Assembly: GCF_001975705.1 (NCBI RefSeq)
Contig: NZ_CP015093.1
Location: 3,542,501-3,606,500, forward strand
Direction: 5' to 3'
Source: Salipiger abyssi
GTDB taxonomy: Bacteria; Pseudomonadota; Alphaproteobacteria; Rhodobacterales; Rhodobacteraceae
DNA length: 64,000 nt
Part shown: positions 8,600 to 17,464 of the stretch, piece after piece
Layout of the letters: each line of letters starts with the position of its first letter
Numbering within the stretch: the first letter of the stretch is position 1
Position numbers and translations under genes: made by a program
Notes under the pieces: model-generated
Told to the model about the DNA's origin: nothing
The model's input: only the letters and a program-made list of their open reading frames with translations
The model's database searches: none

Positions 8600-10351
8600 A
8601 TGCAACTCGCCGCATTCGGCGCGCGGCTGCGCAGCCTTTTCCATTCGGTGTTCGTCCGCGCGGCGCTGCTGCTGGCGGTGACGACCATTGCCGTGGCCTC
8701 GGTCATGGCCTGGCAATCCTGGCACCTGACCATGCGCATCGCGCGCGACGGGGTCGTCTCCATGGCGCACAAGACCGTCGAAAGCCAGGCCGGTGCCATG
8801 GTGCAGCCGCTGCGCTTCAAGGACGAGGGCAAGCTCAGCGAGCAGTTGTCGCTCGCCTTGCAGAGTGGCGGCGCGGATGCGCTTGGCGGGGCTGTGGTGC
8901 AGGCGGACGGCACAGTGCTTGCCGATGCGGGCGTGGCCGCCGGCGATCGTGCCGCGCTCGCGGCGCTGGCGGCGCGTGCGGTCGCGGAAGCCTCGGTGCA
9001 GAGCGCGCAGGACGGGCTCTGGGTCGCGGCGCCGATCCTGGTGCCGGGACGCGCGGATCCCGCCGGCGCGGTGGCAATGATCTGGACCGATCAGGCGGTG
9101 CTGGCCAGCGCCGCCGGCGACAAGCGCGAGATCCAGATGACCGCGCTGGCGGTCTTCGTCGTCATGATGGCGCTCACCGTCTTCCTGCTGCGCCGGATCA
9201 TCGCACGCCCGCTTGGCGGGCTCGACGCCGCCATGGCGCGGGTGGCGCGCGGCGATTACGACAGCGCGGTCGACCAGTGCGAGCGCTCGGACGAGTTCGG
9301 CGAGATCGCCCGCCATCTCAGCGATCTCGCCGCCACGCTGGCGCAGGGCCGCGCGGCGGAGGAGGCGCGCATGGAGGCGCATGCGGCGCAGGACCGTGTC
9401 GTGCGCCACCTGACAGAGGCGCTCGACCGGCTCGCCGATGGCGGTCTCGCCGAGGGCATCCAGGAGCGGTTTCCCAGCGAATACGAGGCTTTGCGCGAGA
9501 ATTTCAACCGCGCCGTCGACAGCCTGCGCGACGCGATCAACGAAGTGCGGGTGAGCGCTCAGAACATTCACAGCAACGCCGAGGAGATCGCGAGCGGCTC
9601 TGACGACCTGTCGCATCGCACCGAGACCCAGGCCGCCACGCTGGAGCAGACGGCGGCGGCGCTCGAGCAGCTTCTGGGCAGCGTGCGCGACGCCGCCCGC
9701 ACCACCAAGGAGGTCGAGGAAAACGTGCGCGGCGCCGCCCGCATGGCCGACGAGAATGGCGAGATCATGCGCTCGGCGGTCTCTGCCATGGCGGGCATCG
9801 CGCAAAGCTCCGACCAGATCGGCCAGATCATCGGGGTGATCGACGACATCGCCTTCCAGACCAATCTGCTGGCGCTGAATGCCGGGGTCGAGGCGGCGCG
9901 CGCCGGCGAGAGCGGGCGCGGCTTCGCGGTGGTCGCCTCCGAGGTGCGGGCGCTGGCGCAGCGCAGCTCGGACGCGGCGCAGCAGATCAAGACGCTGATC
10001 AGCGGCTCGGCGGATCAGGTCAAGGACGGCGTGCAGCTTGTCGAGCGCGCGGGCGAGGCGCTGGGGGATGTGGTGCATCAGGTCGGGCAGATCTCCGATC
10101 TGGTCAGCGGCATCGCCAGCGTCTCCACCGATCAGGCGCAGGGGCTCAACGAGATCAATGTCGGTGTCGGCAATCTCGACCGGGTGACGCAGCAGAACGC
10201 CGCCATGGTCGAGCAGTCCACCGCCGCCGCCCATATGCTGCGCAGCGATGCCGGCGCGCTCTCGGAGCTGGTGGCGCGGTTCGATATCGGTCAGCCGGCG
10301 GGCGGGCAGGGCGGGCCGGCGCCGCGCGCCGCACCCGGTCGCGCGGCATAG
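8600..10351 (+). CDS. Methyl-accepting chemotaxis protein
   Basis: A 583-residue chemoreceptor. Topology: TM1 at about 20-40, a periplasmic sensing region of about 140 residues, TM2 at about 178-198, a HAMP domain (199-252), a second HAMP-like stretch (about 265-320) and a cytoplasmic MA signalling helix bundle to about 560. The highly conserved hairpin tip reads IDDIAFQTNLLALNAGVEAA, with Gly-Val where Ala-Val is commonest. No CheR/CheB-docking pentapeptide is present; the tail is Gly/Pro/Ala-rich. GGGAGG lies upstream of the ATG. It is preceded by a secreted Cache-like protein and followed by an orphan solute-binding protein, suggesting ligand sensing through periplasmic partners. No che genes are in the window. 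Confidence 0.95.
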   Translation: MQLAAFGARLRSLFHSVFVRAALLLAVTTIAVASVMAWQSWHLTMRIARDGVVSMAHKTVESQAGAMVQPLRFKDEGKLSEQLSLALQSGGADALGGAVVQADGTVLADAGVAAGDRAALAALAARAVAEASVQSAQDGLWVAAPILVPGRADPAGAVAMIWTDQAVLASAAGDKREIQMTALAVFVVMMALTVFLLRRIIARPLGGLDAAMARVARGDYDSAVDQCERSDEFGEIARHLSDLAATLAQGRAAEEARMEAHAAQDRVVRHLTEALDRLADGGLAEGIQERFPSEYEALRENFNRAVDSLRDAINEVRVSAQNIHSNAEEIASGSDDLSHRTETQAATLEQTAAALEQLLGSVRDAARTTKEVEENVRGAARMADENGEIMRSAVSAMAGIAQSSDQIGQIIGVIDDIAFQTNLLALNAGVEAARAGESGRGFAVVASEVRALAQRSSDAAQQIKTLISGSADQVKDGVQLVERAGEALGDVVHQVGQISDLVSGIASVSTDQAQGLNEINVGVGNLDRVTQQNAAMVEQSTAAAHMLRSDAGALSELVARFDIGQPAGGQGGPAPRAAPGRAA

Positions 10352-10463
10352 GAGGGGCGTCATGAAGCTGTAACCGAACCGTCATCAAGCTGAGTCCATC
10401 TCCCTTTACCCGGCGGTCAGTCATTTTTTCTGACACATCCGGACTCTCCGAAGGGATACGACC

Positions 10464-11588
10464 ATGAAGCTCACCCGCCGTACCGCCATGCAGCTGACCG
10501 CCACCGCCGTGGCCGCGCCCGCCATCCTGCGCGCCCATGACGCGCTGGCCGCGTCGGGCAGCGTCAAGGTTCTGGCCTGGCAGGATTACGTTCAGCCGAA
10601 CATCGCCGAGGCCTTCGAGGCCGAGACCGGCATCACGCTGGATCTCACCACCTTTGGCTCGAACGACGAGGCGCAATCCATCGTGCGCGCCTCCAATGGC
10701 GGCGATTTCGACGTGGTCTTCCCCTCCATCGACACGGCGGTGAACTATCTCGACGAGAATGGCGACAGCTATTTCGCGCCCGTCCCCGAGACCGTGAACA
10801 TGGACGCGATCTACCCGAGCTTCCTGCGCGACAGCGTTGCGCTCGGCGCCACTCATGCCGGCAAGCAGATCCTGCTGCCGCATGACTGGGGCACCGAGGG
10901 CCTCACGCTGAACCGCGCCGCGCTGCCGATCGCGGATGCCGATCTCTCCTTCGGCGATCTCTTTACCCAAGAAGCCGCCCGGGGCGCCGCCGCCTTCCGC
11001 CAGAAATCGGTGATCATGGGCGCGGGGCTCTATCTCGACGCCACCGGCGAGGTGCCCTCGAACCGCATGCTCGACGTCTACAAATCCGAGGACGACGCCC
11101 GCCGTGTCTGGGGCGCCATCACCCAGTGGATCCTGGCGCATAAGGAAAATATCGGCGCCTTCTGGAACAACGCCACCGAGGCGACCGCTGCCTTCAAGGA
11201 TGCCGGCTGCGTCATCGGCCAGACCTGGGACACCACCGGCCTGCTGCTCAACCGCGAAAACCCCGATTACGTCTATCGTGCGCCCAAGGAAGGCATCATC
11301 ACCTGGATGGACACGATGGGCATCCTGCGCGACGCGCCGAACCCGGAGCAGGCGGTGGCCTTCATCAACTTCATGCTGAAGCCGGAGACCGGTGGCATGT
11401 TCGCCAACAACACCGGCTACAATTCCGCCGTGGTCGGCGCCGCCGATTACGCCAGCGACGAGTTCAAGCGCCAGTTCAACGAGGTCTATACCGAGGAGGT
11501 GCTGGGCAATATGTGGTGGTGGCAGGCCTCGACACCGTTCTTCGACCCGATCCGCAACGAGTATGTCGAGATCCTCACCAACGCCTGA
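10464..11588 (+). CDS. Periplasmic binding protein of the spermidine/putrescine (PotD/PotF) type
   Basis: A 374-residue extracellular solute-binding protein. The N-terminus MKLTRRTAMQLTATAVAAP is a twin-arginine-type signal, with processing expected near residue 31 (HDALAA). The mature start SGSVKVLAWQDYVQPNIAEAF is typical of the polyamine-binding family, and the two-lobe body has the usual length. There is no permease or ATPase gene next to it: the gene is followed by a terminator at 11626-11654 and argS. It may supply a distant ABC transporter or act as a ligand carrier for the chemoreceptor immediately upstream. AAGGG precedes the ATG. Ligand identity cannot be read from the sequence. Confidence 0.85.
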   Translation: MKLTRRTAMQLTATAVAAPAILRAHDALAASGSVKVLAWQDYVQPNIAEAFEAETGITLDLTTFGSNDEAQSIVRASNGGDFDVVFPSIDTAVNYLDENGDSYFAPVPETVNMDAIYPSFLRDSVALGATHAGKQILLPHDWGTEGLTLNRAALPIADADLSFGDLFTQEAARGAAAFRQKSVIMGAGLYLDATGEVPSNRMLDVYKSEDDARRVWGAITQWILAHKENIGAFWNNATEATAAFKDAGCVIGQTWDTTGLLLNRENPDYVYRAPKEGIITWMDTMGILRDAPNPEQAVAFINFMLKPETGGMFANNTGYNSAVVGAADYASDEFKRQFNEVYTEEVLGNMWWWQASTPFFDPIRNEYVEILTNA

Positions 11589-11625
11589 CCGGCGGTCGCC
11601 CGGCGGCCAGCCACCAAACACGAGC

Positions 11626-11654
11626 AGAGCGGGCCCGCGCGGTCCGCTCTTTTC
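11626..11654 (+). terminator. Rho-independent terminator after the binding protein gene
   Basis: A 10-bp stem AGAGCGGGCC / GGTCCGCTCT (one G-T wobble), loop CGCGC, followed by TTTTC. The same stem with a different loop recurs after tig at 63081-63110. Confidence 0.85.
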
Positions 11655-11732
11655 GTCAGGGCCGCCGCCGGGGCATTTGACCCCAACCGCCAAAGTGGTA
11701 GAGGGATCGCCGACCGTATGGAGACACGACCG

Positions 11733-13475
11733 ATGAACCTCTTCACCGACATTCGCGCGCTTGTGCTACAGGCGATCGAGGCGTTGCAGGCCGAGGGTGC
11801 ACTGCCCGTCGACCTCAACACCGCCCCCGTGACGGTGGAACCTCCGCGCGACCCGCTGCATGGCGACATGGCGACCAATGCCGCGATGGTGCTGGCCAAG
11901 CCCGCAAAGCAGAAACCGCGCGACATCGCCGAGGCGCTGGCCGCCAAGATCGGCGCCGACGCGCGCATCGTCAGCGCCGAGGTCGCGGGGCCGGGCTTTC
12001 TCAACCTGCGTCTGGCGCCGTCGCTCTGGCAACAGCTTCCCCAGGCGATCCTGACGGACGGCACGGCTTTCGGGCGCTCGCATATGGGGCAGGGCGAGAA
12101 GATCAACGTCGAATATGTCTCCGCCAACCCCACCGGCCCGCTGCATGTGGGCCATACCCGCGGCGCGGTTTTCGGCGACGCGCTGGCCAGCCTGCTGGAT
12201 TTCGCGGGCTTCGACGTGACGCGGGAATATTACATCAACGATGGCGGCGCGCAGGTCGATGTGCTCGCCCGCTCGGTCTATCTGCGCTATCTCGAAGCGC
12301 AGGGCCATGAGGTGGAATTTGCCGACGGCACCTATCCGGGCGATTACCTCATCCCGGTGGGCGAAAAGCTGAAAGAGCAGGTCGGCGACAAATATGTCGG
12401 CAAGGGCGAGCAGGTCTGGCTCGAAGAGATCCGCAACTTTGCCACCGAGGAGATGATGGCGCTGATCCGCGAGGATCTGGCGCAGCTCGGCGTGAAGATG
12501 GACCGGTTCTTCTCGGAGAAATCGCTCTACGGCACCGGTCGGATCGAGGCGGCGATCGACAGCCTGAACGACAAAGGGCTGATCTATCGCGGCGTGCTGG
12601 AGCCGCCCAAGGGCAAGACCCCCGAGGATTGGGAGCCGCGCGAGCAGACCCTGTTCAAATCCACCGAGCATGGCGACGATGTGGACCGGCCGATCAAGAA
12701 ATCCGATGGCAGCTGGACCTATTTCGCCCCCGACATCGCCTATCACTATGACAAGGTGAGCCGCGGCTACAACCAGCTCATCGACGTGTTCGGCGCCGAT
12801 CACGGCGGCTATGTCAAGCGGATGAAGGCGGCGGTCTCGGCGCTCTCCGAGGGCAGGGTGCCGCTCGATATCAAGCTCATCCAGCTGGTGAAGCTCTTCA
12901 AGAACGGCGAGCCCTTCAAGATGTCGAAACGGGCAGGGACCTTTGTCACCCTGCGCGACGTGGTCGATGAGGTCGGCCCCGACGTGACCCGCTTCGTCAT
13001 GCTGATGCGCAAGAACGACGCGCCGCTCGATTTCGATTTCGCCAAGGCGGTGGAGCAGTCCAAGGAAAACCCGGTCTTTTACGTGCAATACGCCCATGCC
13101 CGCGTCTGTTCGGTGATCCGCAAGGCCACCGAGGCGGGGATCGACGTCTCCGACGGGGCGCTGGTGCAGGCGGATCTGGCGGTGCTGGATCACGAGGCCG
13201 AGCTCGGGCTGATGAAAAAGCTCTCCGAATGGCCGCGCCTGGTCGAGATCGCCGCCAAGGGGCACGAGCCGCACAAGGTGGCGATCTGGCTCAACGAACT
13301 GGCCTCGGATCTGCATGCGCTGTGGAACAAGGGCCATGACGAGCCGGCGCTGCGCTTCCTTCAGGACGATGCCGCCACCAGCCAGAGCAAAATCGCGCTG
13401 GCGCGGTCCGTCGCGGTTGTCATTTCCGCCGGCCTTGGTATCTTGGGCGTAACCCCGGCGGAAGAAATGCGCTGA
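11733..13475 (+). CDS. argS: Arginyl-tRNA synthetase
   Basis: A 580-residue class I aminoacyl-tRNA synthetase that charges tRNA(Arg). The HIGH signature appears as HVGH at 138-141 in PTGPLHVGHTRG and the KMSKR loop is intact at 396-400. The C-terminal anticodon-binding helical domain ends in GVTPAEEMR. An in-frame ATG at 11718 is possible, but GGAG within that stretch lies ten bases before the ATG at 11733, which also gives the usual MNLF start. It heads a plus-strand series argS, SPOR protein, nagZ, scpA, scpB. Confidence 0.97.
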   Translation: MNLFTDIRALVLQAIEALQAEGALPVDLNTAPVTVEPPRDPLHGDMATNAAMVLAKPAKQKPRDIAEALAAKIGADARIVSAEVAGPGFLNLRLAPSLWQQLPQAILTDGTAFGRSHMGQGEKINVEYVSANPTGPLHVGHTRGAVFGDALASLLDFAGFDVTREYYINDGGAQVDVLARSVYLRYLEAQGHEVEFADGTYPGDYLIPVGEKLKEQVGDKYVGKGEQVWLEEIRNFATEEMMALIREDLAQLGVKMDRFFSEKSLYGTGRIEAAIDSLNDKGLIYRGVLEPPKGKTPEDWEPREQTLFKSTEHGDDVDRPIKKSDGSWTYFAPDIAYHYDKVSRGYNQLIDVFGADHGGYVKRMKAAVSALSEGRVPLDIKLIQLVKLFKNGEPFKMSKRAGTFVTLRDVVDEVGPDVTRFVMLMRKNDAPLDFDFAKAVEQSKENPVFYVQYAHARVCSVIRKATEAGIDVSDGALVQADLAVLDHEAELGLMKKLSEWPRLVEIAAKGHEPHKVAIWLNELASDLHALWNKGHDEPALRFLQDDAATSQSKIALARSVAVVISAGLGILGVTPAEEMR

Positions 13476-13560
13476 GCCCAAACGCCGCGCCGCCCCGGGG
13501 AAGAACGGGCAGAGCAGACACCGCGTGACGGGGAATCCGGCGCGGGGCAGCGAGGCAAAT

Positions 13561-14592
13561 ATGGCAGATTTCACCTATGACGGTCCTGCGGAGACGCAGG
13601 CGCCGGCGGGGGCAAAGGTCGCAAATATCGCCAACTGGGCCGGCGCGGCGGTATCGCTTGCGCTGGTGATCGGCGTTGGCGTCTGGGGCTACAAGCTGCT
13701 GGTGCGCGATGTCACCGGCATTCCGGTGGTGCAGGCGATGGAAGGCCCGATGCGCATCGCGCCCGAGGATCCCGGCGGCACGCTGGCCGATCACCAGGGG
13801 CTGGCGGTGAACGAGGTGGCGGGCAATGGCACGGCGGCGCCCGTGCCCGACCGGCTGCTGCTGGCGCCCGAGCAGGCCGGGCTGTCCGACGAGGATGTGC
13901 CGGTGGCGGCGCTGCCGGCCTCGGTCCGCAAACCCTCCGACAAGATCGCGCCTGCGGTGATCGCGCCGCAGGACGAGACCGCGCTGGCCGAGCCGGGTGC
14001 CGAGGGTTCGCCCGGTGACACCGCCGGGCTCATCAGCTCGCTCGCCGATCAGATTGCCGCCGGTGCCGAGCCGCTCTCCGAGCTCGAACCCGGCGCCGAT
14101 GCCGAGCTCGAACCCGGCGCCGATGCCGAGGTTGAGACCGCGCTTGGCGACGCCGCCGATGAGGGCTCGCAAGAGACCGAAGAGGCCGCCACCCCGGCTC
14201 CGGCGGGCGCGCTCGTGCGCTCGCTGCGCCCGCATCAGCGCCCGGCCTCGCTCTCCACCAATCCCGCCCCCGAGGCGATGCTCGCGGCTGCGCTCGAGGC
14301 GCAGGCCGGCCCGACCGAGATCGACCCGTCCAGCCTGCCTGCCGGCACCCGCCTGGCGCAGCTCGGCGCCTATGACAGCCCGGAAACCGCCCGCAAGGAA
14401 TGGCAGCGCTTCTCCGCGCGCTTCGGCGAGTTCATGGAAGGCAAGGACCGGGTGATCGAGCGCGCCAGCTCCGGTGGCCGGGTCTTCTACCGCCTGCGCG
14501 CCCATGGCTTCGCCGATCTCTCCGATGCCCGCCGATTCTGCGCCGCCTTTGTCGCCGAGAATGCCGACTGCATCCCGGTGACCACGCGGTGA
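13561..14592 (+). CDS. SPOR-domain membrane protein
   Basis: A 343-residue bitopic protein. After a short cytoplasmic tail (MADFTYDGPAE) comes one transmembrane helix (about 25-45), a long acidic Pro/Ala/Glu linker (about 70-245), and a C-terminal SPOR domain (about 260-340) that reads LPAGTRLAQLGAYDSPETA and later GGRVFYRLRAHGF. SPOR domains bind denuded septal peptidoglycan, so a role in division or cell-wall remodelling is expected and fits the following nagZ gene. The linker carries a 24-bp tandem duplication and a 31-bp element shared with the MerR gene. The ATG at 13561 is preferred to a GTG at 13525. Its stop overlaps the nagZ start (GTGA). Confidence 0.88.
   Translation: MADFTYDGPAETQAPAGAKVANIANWAGAAVSLALVIGVGVWGYKLLVRDVTGIPVVQAMEGPMRIAPEDPGGTLADHQGLAVNEVAGNGTAAPVPDRLLLAPEQAGLSDEDVPVAALPASVRKPSDKIAPAVIAPQDETALAEPGAEGSPGDTAGLISSLADQIAAGAEPLSELEPGADAELEPGADAEVETALGDAADEGSQETEEAATPAPAGALVRSLRPHQRPASLSTNPAPEAMLAAALEAQAGPTEIDPSSLPAGTRLAQLGAYDSPETARKEWQRFSARFGEFMEGKDRVIERASSGGRVFYRLRAHGFADLSDARRFCAAFVAENADCIPVTTR
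14080..14127 (+). repeat. 24-bp tandem duplication inside the SPOR protein linker
   Basis: Two identical 24-base units at 14080-14103 and 14104-14127 encode ELEPGADA twice in frame. Third-position bases are identical too, which indicates recent slippage or duplication in the disordered linker. Confidence 0.95.
14155..14185 (+). repeat. 31-bp element shared with the MerR gene (copy 1)
   Basis: Thirty-one bases identical to 20735-20765 on the opposite strand. In both genes it is read in the same frame and gives [10 protein letters not shown] within an acidic low-complexity linker. Its centre can form a six-base stem with one mismatch (GGGCTC / GAGACC) closed by a GCAA tetraloop. Confidence 0.95.
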
Positions 14593-15593
14593 GCGGGCGG
14601 TTCGGGGCGGCGATCCTCGCGCCTTTGGGGCGTCAACTGTCCGGCGAGGAGCGCCGGTTTTTCCGTGATTCCAACCCGTTCGGCTTCATCCTCTTCGCGC
14701 GCAATCTCGACACGGCCGATCAGATCCGCGCGCTGACCGCCGATCTGCGCGATAGTGTGGGGCGTGACGCGCCGGTCTTCATCGACCAGGAGGGCGGCCG
14801 GGTACAGCGTCTGCGCCCGCCGCTGGCAACCGACTGGCTGCCGCCGCTCGACGATGCCGCGCGCTTTGGCGCCCATGCGCCCCGCGCCATGTTCCTGCGC
14901 TACGCCATCATCGCCGCCGAACTGCGCGCCCTCGGCATCGACGGCAATTGCGCCCCGATGCTCGACGTCGCCCGGCCCGAAACCCACGCCTTCCTGCGCA
15001 ACCGCTGCTATGGCGAGACGCCGGAGCGCGTCGCCGAGATCGGCCGCGCCGTCGCCGAGGCGCATCTTCAGGGCGGTGTTCTGCCGGTGATCAAGCACCT
15101 GCCGGGCCACGGTCTCGCGCGGCTCGACAGCCATCTCGACCTGCCGCGCATTTCCGCCCCGCGCGCGGAGCTCGACGCGGTGGATTTCGCCGCCTTCCGC
15201 CCGTTCCACGACCTGCCGCTCGGCATGACCGCGCATCTGGTCTTCGAGGGGCTCAACACCCGTCCGGCCACCATCGACCGGGCAATGATCGCGCTCATCC
15301 GCGAAGAGATCGGCTTTGCCGGGTTCCTGATGACCGACGATATCTCGATGCAGGCGCTCTCGGGCAGTGTTGCCGAACGCGGCGCTGCCGCGCTGGCGGC
15401 GGGCTGCGATTGCGTGCTGCACTGCAATGGCGAGATGACCGAGATGGCGCCGCTCATGGCCGGCGCCGGCGAGATGAGCGAGGCGGCACAGGCCCGCGCC
15501 GAGGCGGCGCTGGCGGCCCGCAGACCGGCGCCCGAGCTTGACATCGCCGCGCTCAGCGCGGAACGTGAGGCGCTTCTGCCGGAGCGTGCCTGA
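14589..15593 (+). CDS. nagZ: Beta-N-acetylhexosaminidase NagZ (glycoside hydrolase family 3)
   Basis: A 334-residue cytoplasmic hydrolase that removes N-acetylglucosamine from anhydromuropeptides in peptidoglycan recycling. Seen: IDQEGGRVQRLRP near residue 60, the family signature KHLPGHG followed by the D of the His/Asp dyad (LARLDSH), and the nucleophile region LMTDDISMQAL. Length fits NagZ. The start is a GTG at 14589 overlapping the SPOR stop by four bases; no better ATG exists upstream of the conserved start. The stop is immediately followed by the scpA ATG, so SPOR, nagZ, scpA and scpB read as one operon. Confidence 0.95.
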   Translation: MSGRFGAAILAPLGRQLSGEERRFFRDSNPFGFILFARNLDTADQIRALTADLRDSVGRDAPVFIDQEGGRVQRLRPPLATDWLPPLDDAARFGAHAPRAMFLRYAIIAAELRALGIDGNCAPMLDVARPETHAFLRNRCYGETPERVAEIGRAVAEAHLQGGVLPVIKHLPGHGLARLDSHLDLPRISAPRAELDAVDFAAFRPFHDLPLGMTAHLVFEGLNTRPATIDRAMIALIREEIGFAGFLMTDDISMQALSGSVAERGAAALAAGCDCVLHCNGEMTEMAPLMAGAGEMSEAAQARAEAALAARRPAPELDIAALSAEREALLPERA

Positions 15594-16391
15594 ATGAACG
15601 ACGAGGTCGAGAGCAATGTGCAGACGCTCAGCGTCGCCGAGCGCCTTGCCGCCGAGGCGCTCATCGTCGATGTGGACGGGTTCGAGGGGCCGCTCGATCT
15701 GCTGCTGACGCTCTCGCGCACGCAAAAGGTCGATCTGCGCAAGATCTCGGTGCTGCAACTGGCGCGGCAATATCTCGCCTTCGTGGACAAGGCCAAGGCG
15801 CTGCGCATCGAGCTCGCCGCCGATTACCTCGTCATGGCCGCCTGGCTCGCCTTCCTGAAATCGCGCCTGCTGCTGCCGCCCGATCCCACCGAAGAGGGCC
15901 CTTCGGGCGAGGAACTGGCCGCGCATCTGGCCTTTCAGCTCGAACGGCTTCAGGCAATGCGCGATGTCGCGGCGCGACTCATGGCGCGCGACCGGCTGGG
16001 GCGCGACTTCTTTGCACGCGGTCTGCCCGAGGGCATGGAGCGCGTGCGCAAGGTCCAGTACACCGCCACGCTGCTGGATCTCATGCAGGGCTATGCCCGC
16101 ATCCGCACCCGCGACGAGTTCCGCCCCTTCGTGATGGACCGCGACAGCGTCTACACCATGGAACAGGCGCTCGACCGCATGCGCGGGCTGCTGGGCTTTG
16201 CCGGGCAATGGACGGATATCGCCTCCTGGCTGCCCGAGGGCTGGGACGGCGATCCGGTGAAATGGCGCTCGGCCACGGCGGCGACCTTCGCCGCCTCGCT
16301 GGAGCTGGTGAAGGAGGGCCATGCCGAGATACGGCAGTCTGAAACCTTCGCGCCGATCCAGCTGCGCAAACGGGAGACACCGCATGACTGA
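15594..16391 (+). CDS. scpA: Segregation and condensation protein A
   Basis: A 265-residue kleisin that bridges the SMC dimer heads and, with ScpB, forms the chromosome condensation complex. The N-terminal helix region VDGFEGPLDLLLTLSRTQKV is the family signature, followed by DLRKISVLQLARQYL and the AADYLVMAAWLAFLKSRLLL helix; the C-terminal winged-helix part ends at QLRKRETPHD. It begins directly after the nagZ stop and overlaps scpB by eight bases. Confidence 0.95.
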   Translation: MNDEVESNVQTLSVAERLAAEALIVDVDGFEGPLDLLLTLSRTQKVDLRKISVLQLARQYLAFVDKAKALRIELAADYLVMAAWLAFLKSRLLLPPDPTEEGPSGEELAAHLAFQLERLQAMRDVAARLMARDRLGRDFFARGLPEGMERVRKVQYTATLLDLMQGYARIRTRDEFRPFVMDRDSVYTMEQALDRMRGLLGFAGQWTDIASWLPEGWDGDPVKWRSATAATFAASLELVKEGHAEIRQSETFAPIQLRKRETPHD

Positions 16392-17088
16392 CGCCGAAGA
16401 CACCGCCCCCGAGGCGCCGGAAACCGGCACCGTCGCAGAGGCAGAGGCGCCGCGCGAGACGCTGTTCGAGGCGCCGCCCATCGCCGAGCAGGAGCGCATG
16501 GTCGAGGCGATCCTCTTCGCCTCCGCCGAGCCGGTGACGGTGCGCGAGCTCGAGGCGCGCATGCCGCATGGCTGCGACCCGGCGGAGGCGCTGGTCTATC
16601 TGCGCAAGCGCTACGACGGGCGCGGCGTGCGGGTGGTGCGCGTGGGCGATGCCTGGGCGATCCGCACCGCGCCGGATCTGGGATTTCTCATGCAGAAAGA
16701 AACGGTTGAGACCCGCAAGCTCAGCCGTGCCGCGATCGAAACCCTGGCGATCATCGCCTATCACCAGCCGGTCACCCGCGCCGAGATCGAAGAGGTGCGC
16801 GGCGTCTCGGTGTCGCGCGGCACGGTGGATCAGCTGCTCGAAATGGAGTGGATCCGCTTCGGGCGCCGCAAGATGACCCCGGGCCGCCCGGTGACCTTCG
16901 TGGTGACGCAGGATTTCCTCGATCATTTCGGGCTGGAGAATGCCCGCGACCTGCCCGGGCTCAAGGAGCTGCGCGCGGCGGGGCTGCTTGATAACCGCCC
17001 GCCGCCCGGCGCGGTGCCGCTCGCCGGCGAGAGCGAGGCCGGCGACGAGGACGAGGCGCCCGGGCAAAGCGAACTCTTCGAGGATTGA
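16384..17088 (+). CDS. scpB: Segregation and condensation protein B
   Basis: A 234-residue partner of ScpA. An acidic N-terminal tail (1-38) is followed by two winged-helix domains, with the conserved LSRAAIETLAIIAYHQPVTR and EIEEVRGVSVSRGTVDQLL, and then GRRKMTPGRPVTFVVTQDFL. The C-terminus is a low-complexity acidic tail. The ATG at 16384 overlaps the end of scpA, consistent with coupled translation. Confidence 0.95.
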   Translation: MTDAEDTAPEAPETGTVAEAEAPRETLFEAPPIAEQERMVEAILFASAEPVTVRELEARMPHGCDPAEALVYLRKRYDGRGVRVVRVGDAWAIRTAPDLGFLMQKETVETRKLSRAAIETLAIIAYHQPVTRAEIEEVRGVSVSRGTVDQLLEMEWIRFGRRKMTPGRPVTFVVTQDFLDHFGLENARDLPGLKELRAAGLLDNRPPPGAVPLAGESEAGDEDEAPGQSELFED

Positions 17089-17159
17089 CCGCGCGACGGC
17101 CCTGAAATCTTCGCAATTTGCGCTATTCTGTCGGAGCGCAGGCAAAAGGAGCGCGACGG

Positions 17160-17366
17160 ATGCACGGCAATCAGATCATCAATATGGTGCTGCGCATGGT
17201 GATGCGCCGATTGGTCGGTCGCCGCGTGAACGCGGGCCTGAACAAGACGCTCGGGCGCACCCAGACCCCTCGCGACGGTGCACAAGGGGGCACGGGAAAC
17301 GCGCGTGGTTCCATGCGCCGCGCACGGCAGGCGGCGCGGCTGGCGCGCCGCATGGGCCGGTTCTGA
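17160..17366 (+). CDS. Small highly basic protein, unknown function
   Basis: A 68-residue protein, very rich in Arg (MVLRMVMRRLVGRRVN near the start, RRARQAARLARRMGRF at the end), with a Gly/Thr-rich middle. AAAGGAG lies nine bases before the ATG at 17160, which supports a real gene and this start. The pattern of two amphipathic basic helices suggests nucleic-acid or membrane-surface binding, but that is inference. It stands between scpB and the GGDEF-like gene on the same strand, 71 bases after scpB. Confidence 0.65.
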   Translation: MHGNQIINMVLRMVMRRLVGRRVNAGLNKTLGRTQTPRDGAQGGTGNARGSMRRARQAARLARRMGRF

Positions 17367-17378
17367 GCCCGCCGAACC

Positions 17379-17394
17379 TTAACGAAGAATCAAC
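17379..17394 (+). promoter_or_regulatory. Possible CtrA-type site upstream of the GGDEF-like gene
   Basis: TTAA, seven bases, then TCAAC: one mismatch from the alphaproteobacterial CtrA consensus TTAA-N7-TTAAC. It lies 70 bases before the chosen start of the following gene. Short and degenerate, so a chance match is possible. Confidence 0.25.
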
Positions 17395-17464
17395 GCTCCG
17401 CGCGTAGGCTGACCCTCTGATGCGTACCGTCACGGTCGCATCCGAAGAATGGAGGGAGCGTCTC

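Noticed and set aside
10361..10373. Three-codon minigene (Met-Lys-Leu-stop) with GGAGGGG before it, upstream of the binding protein gene
   Set aside because: Too short to distinguish from chance, although it repeats the first codons of the following gene.
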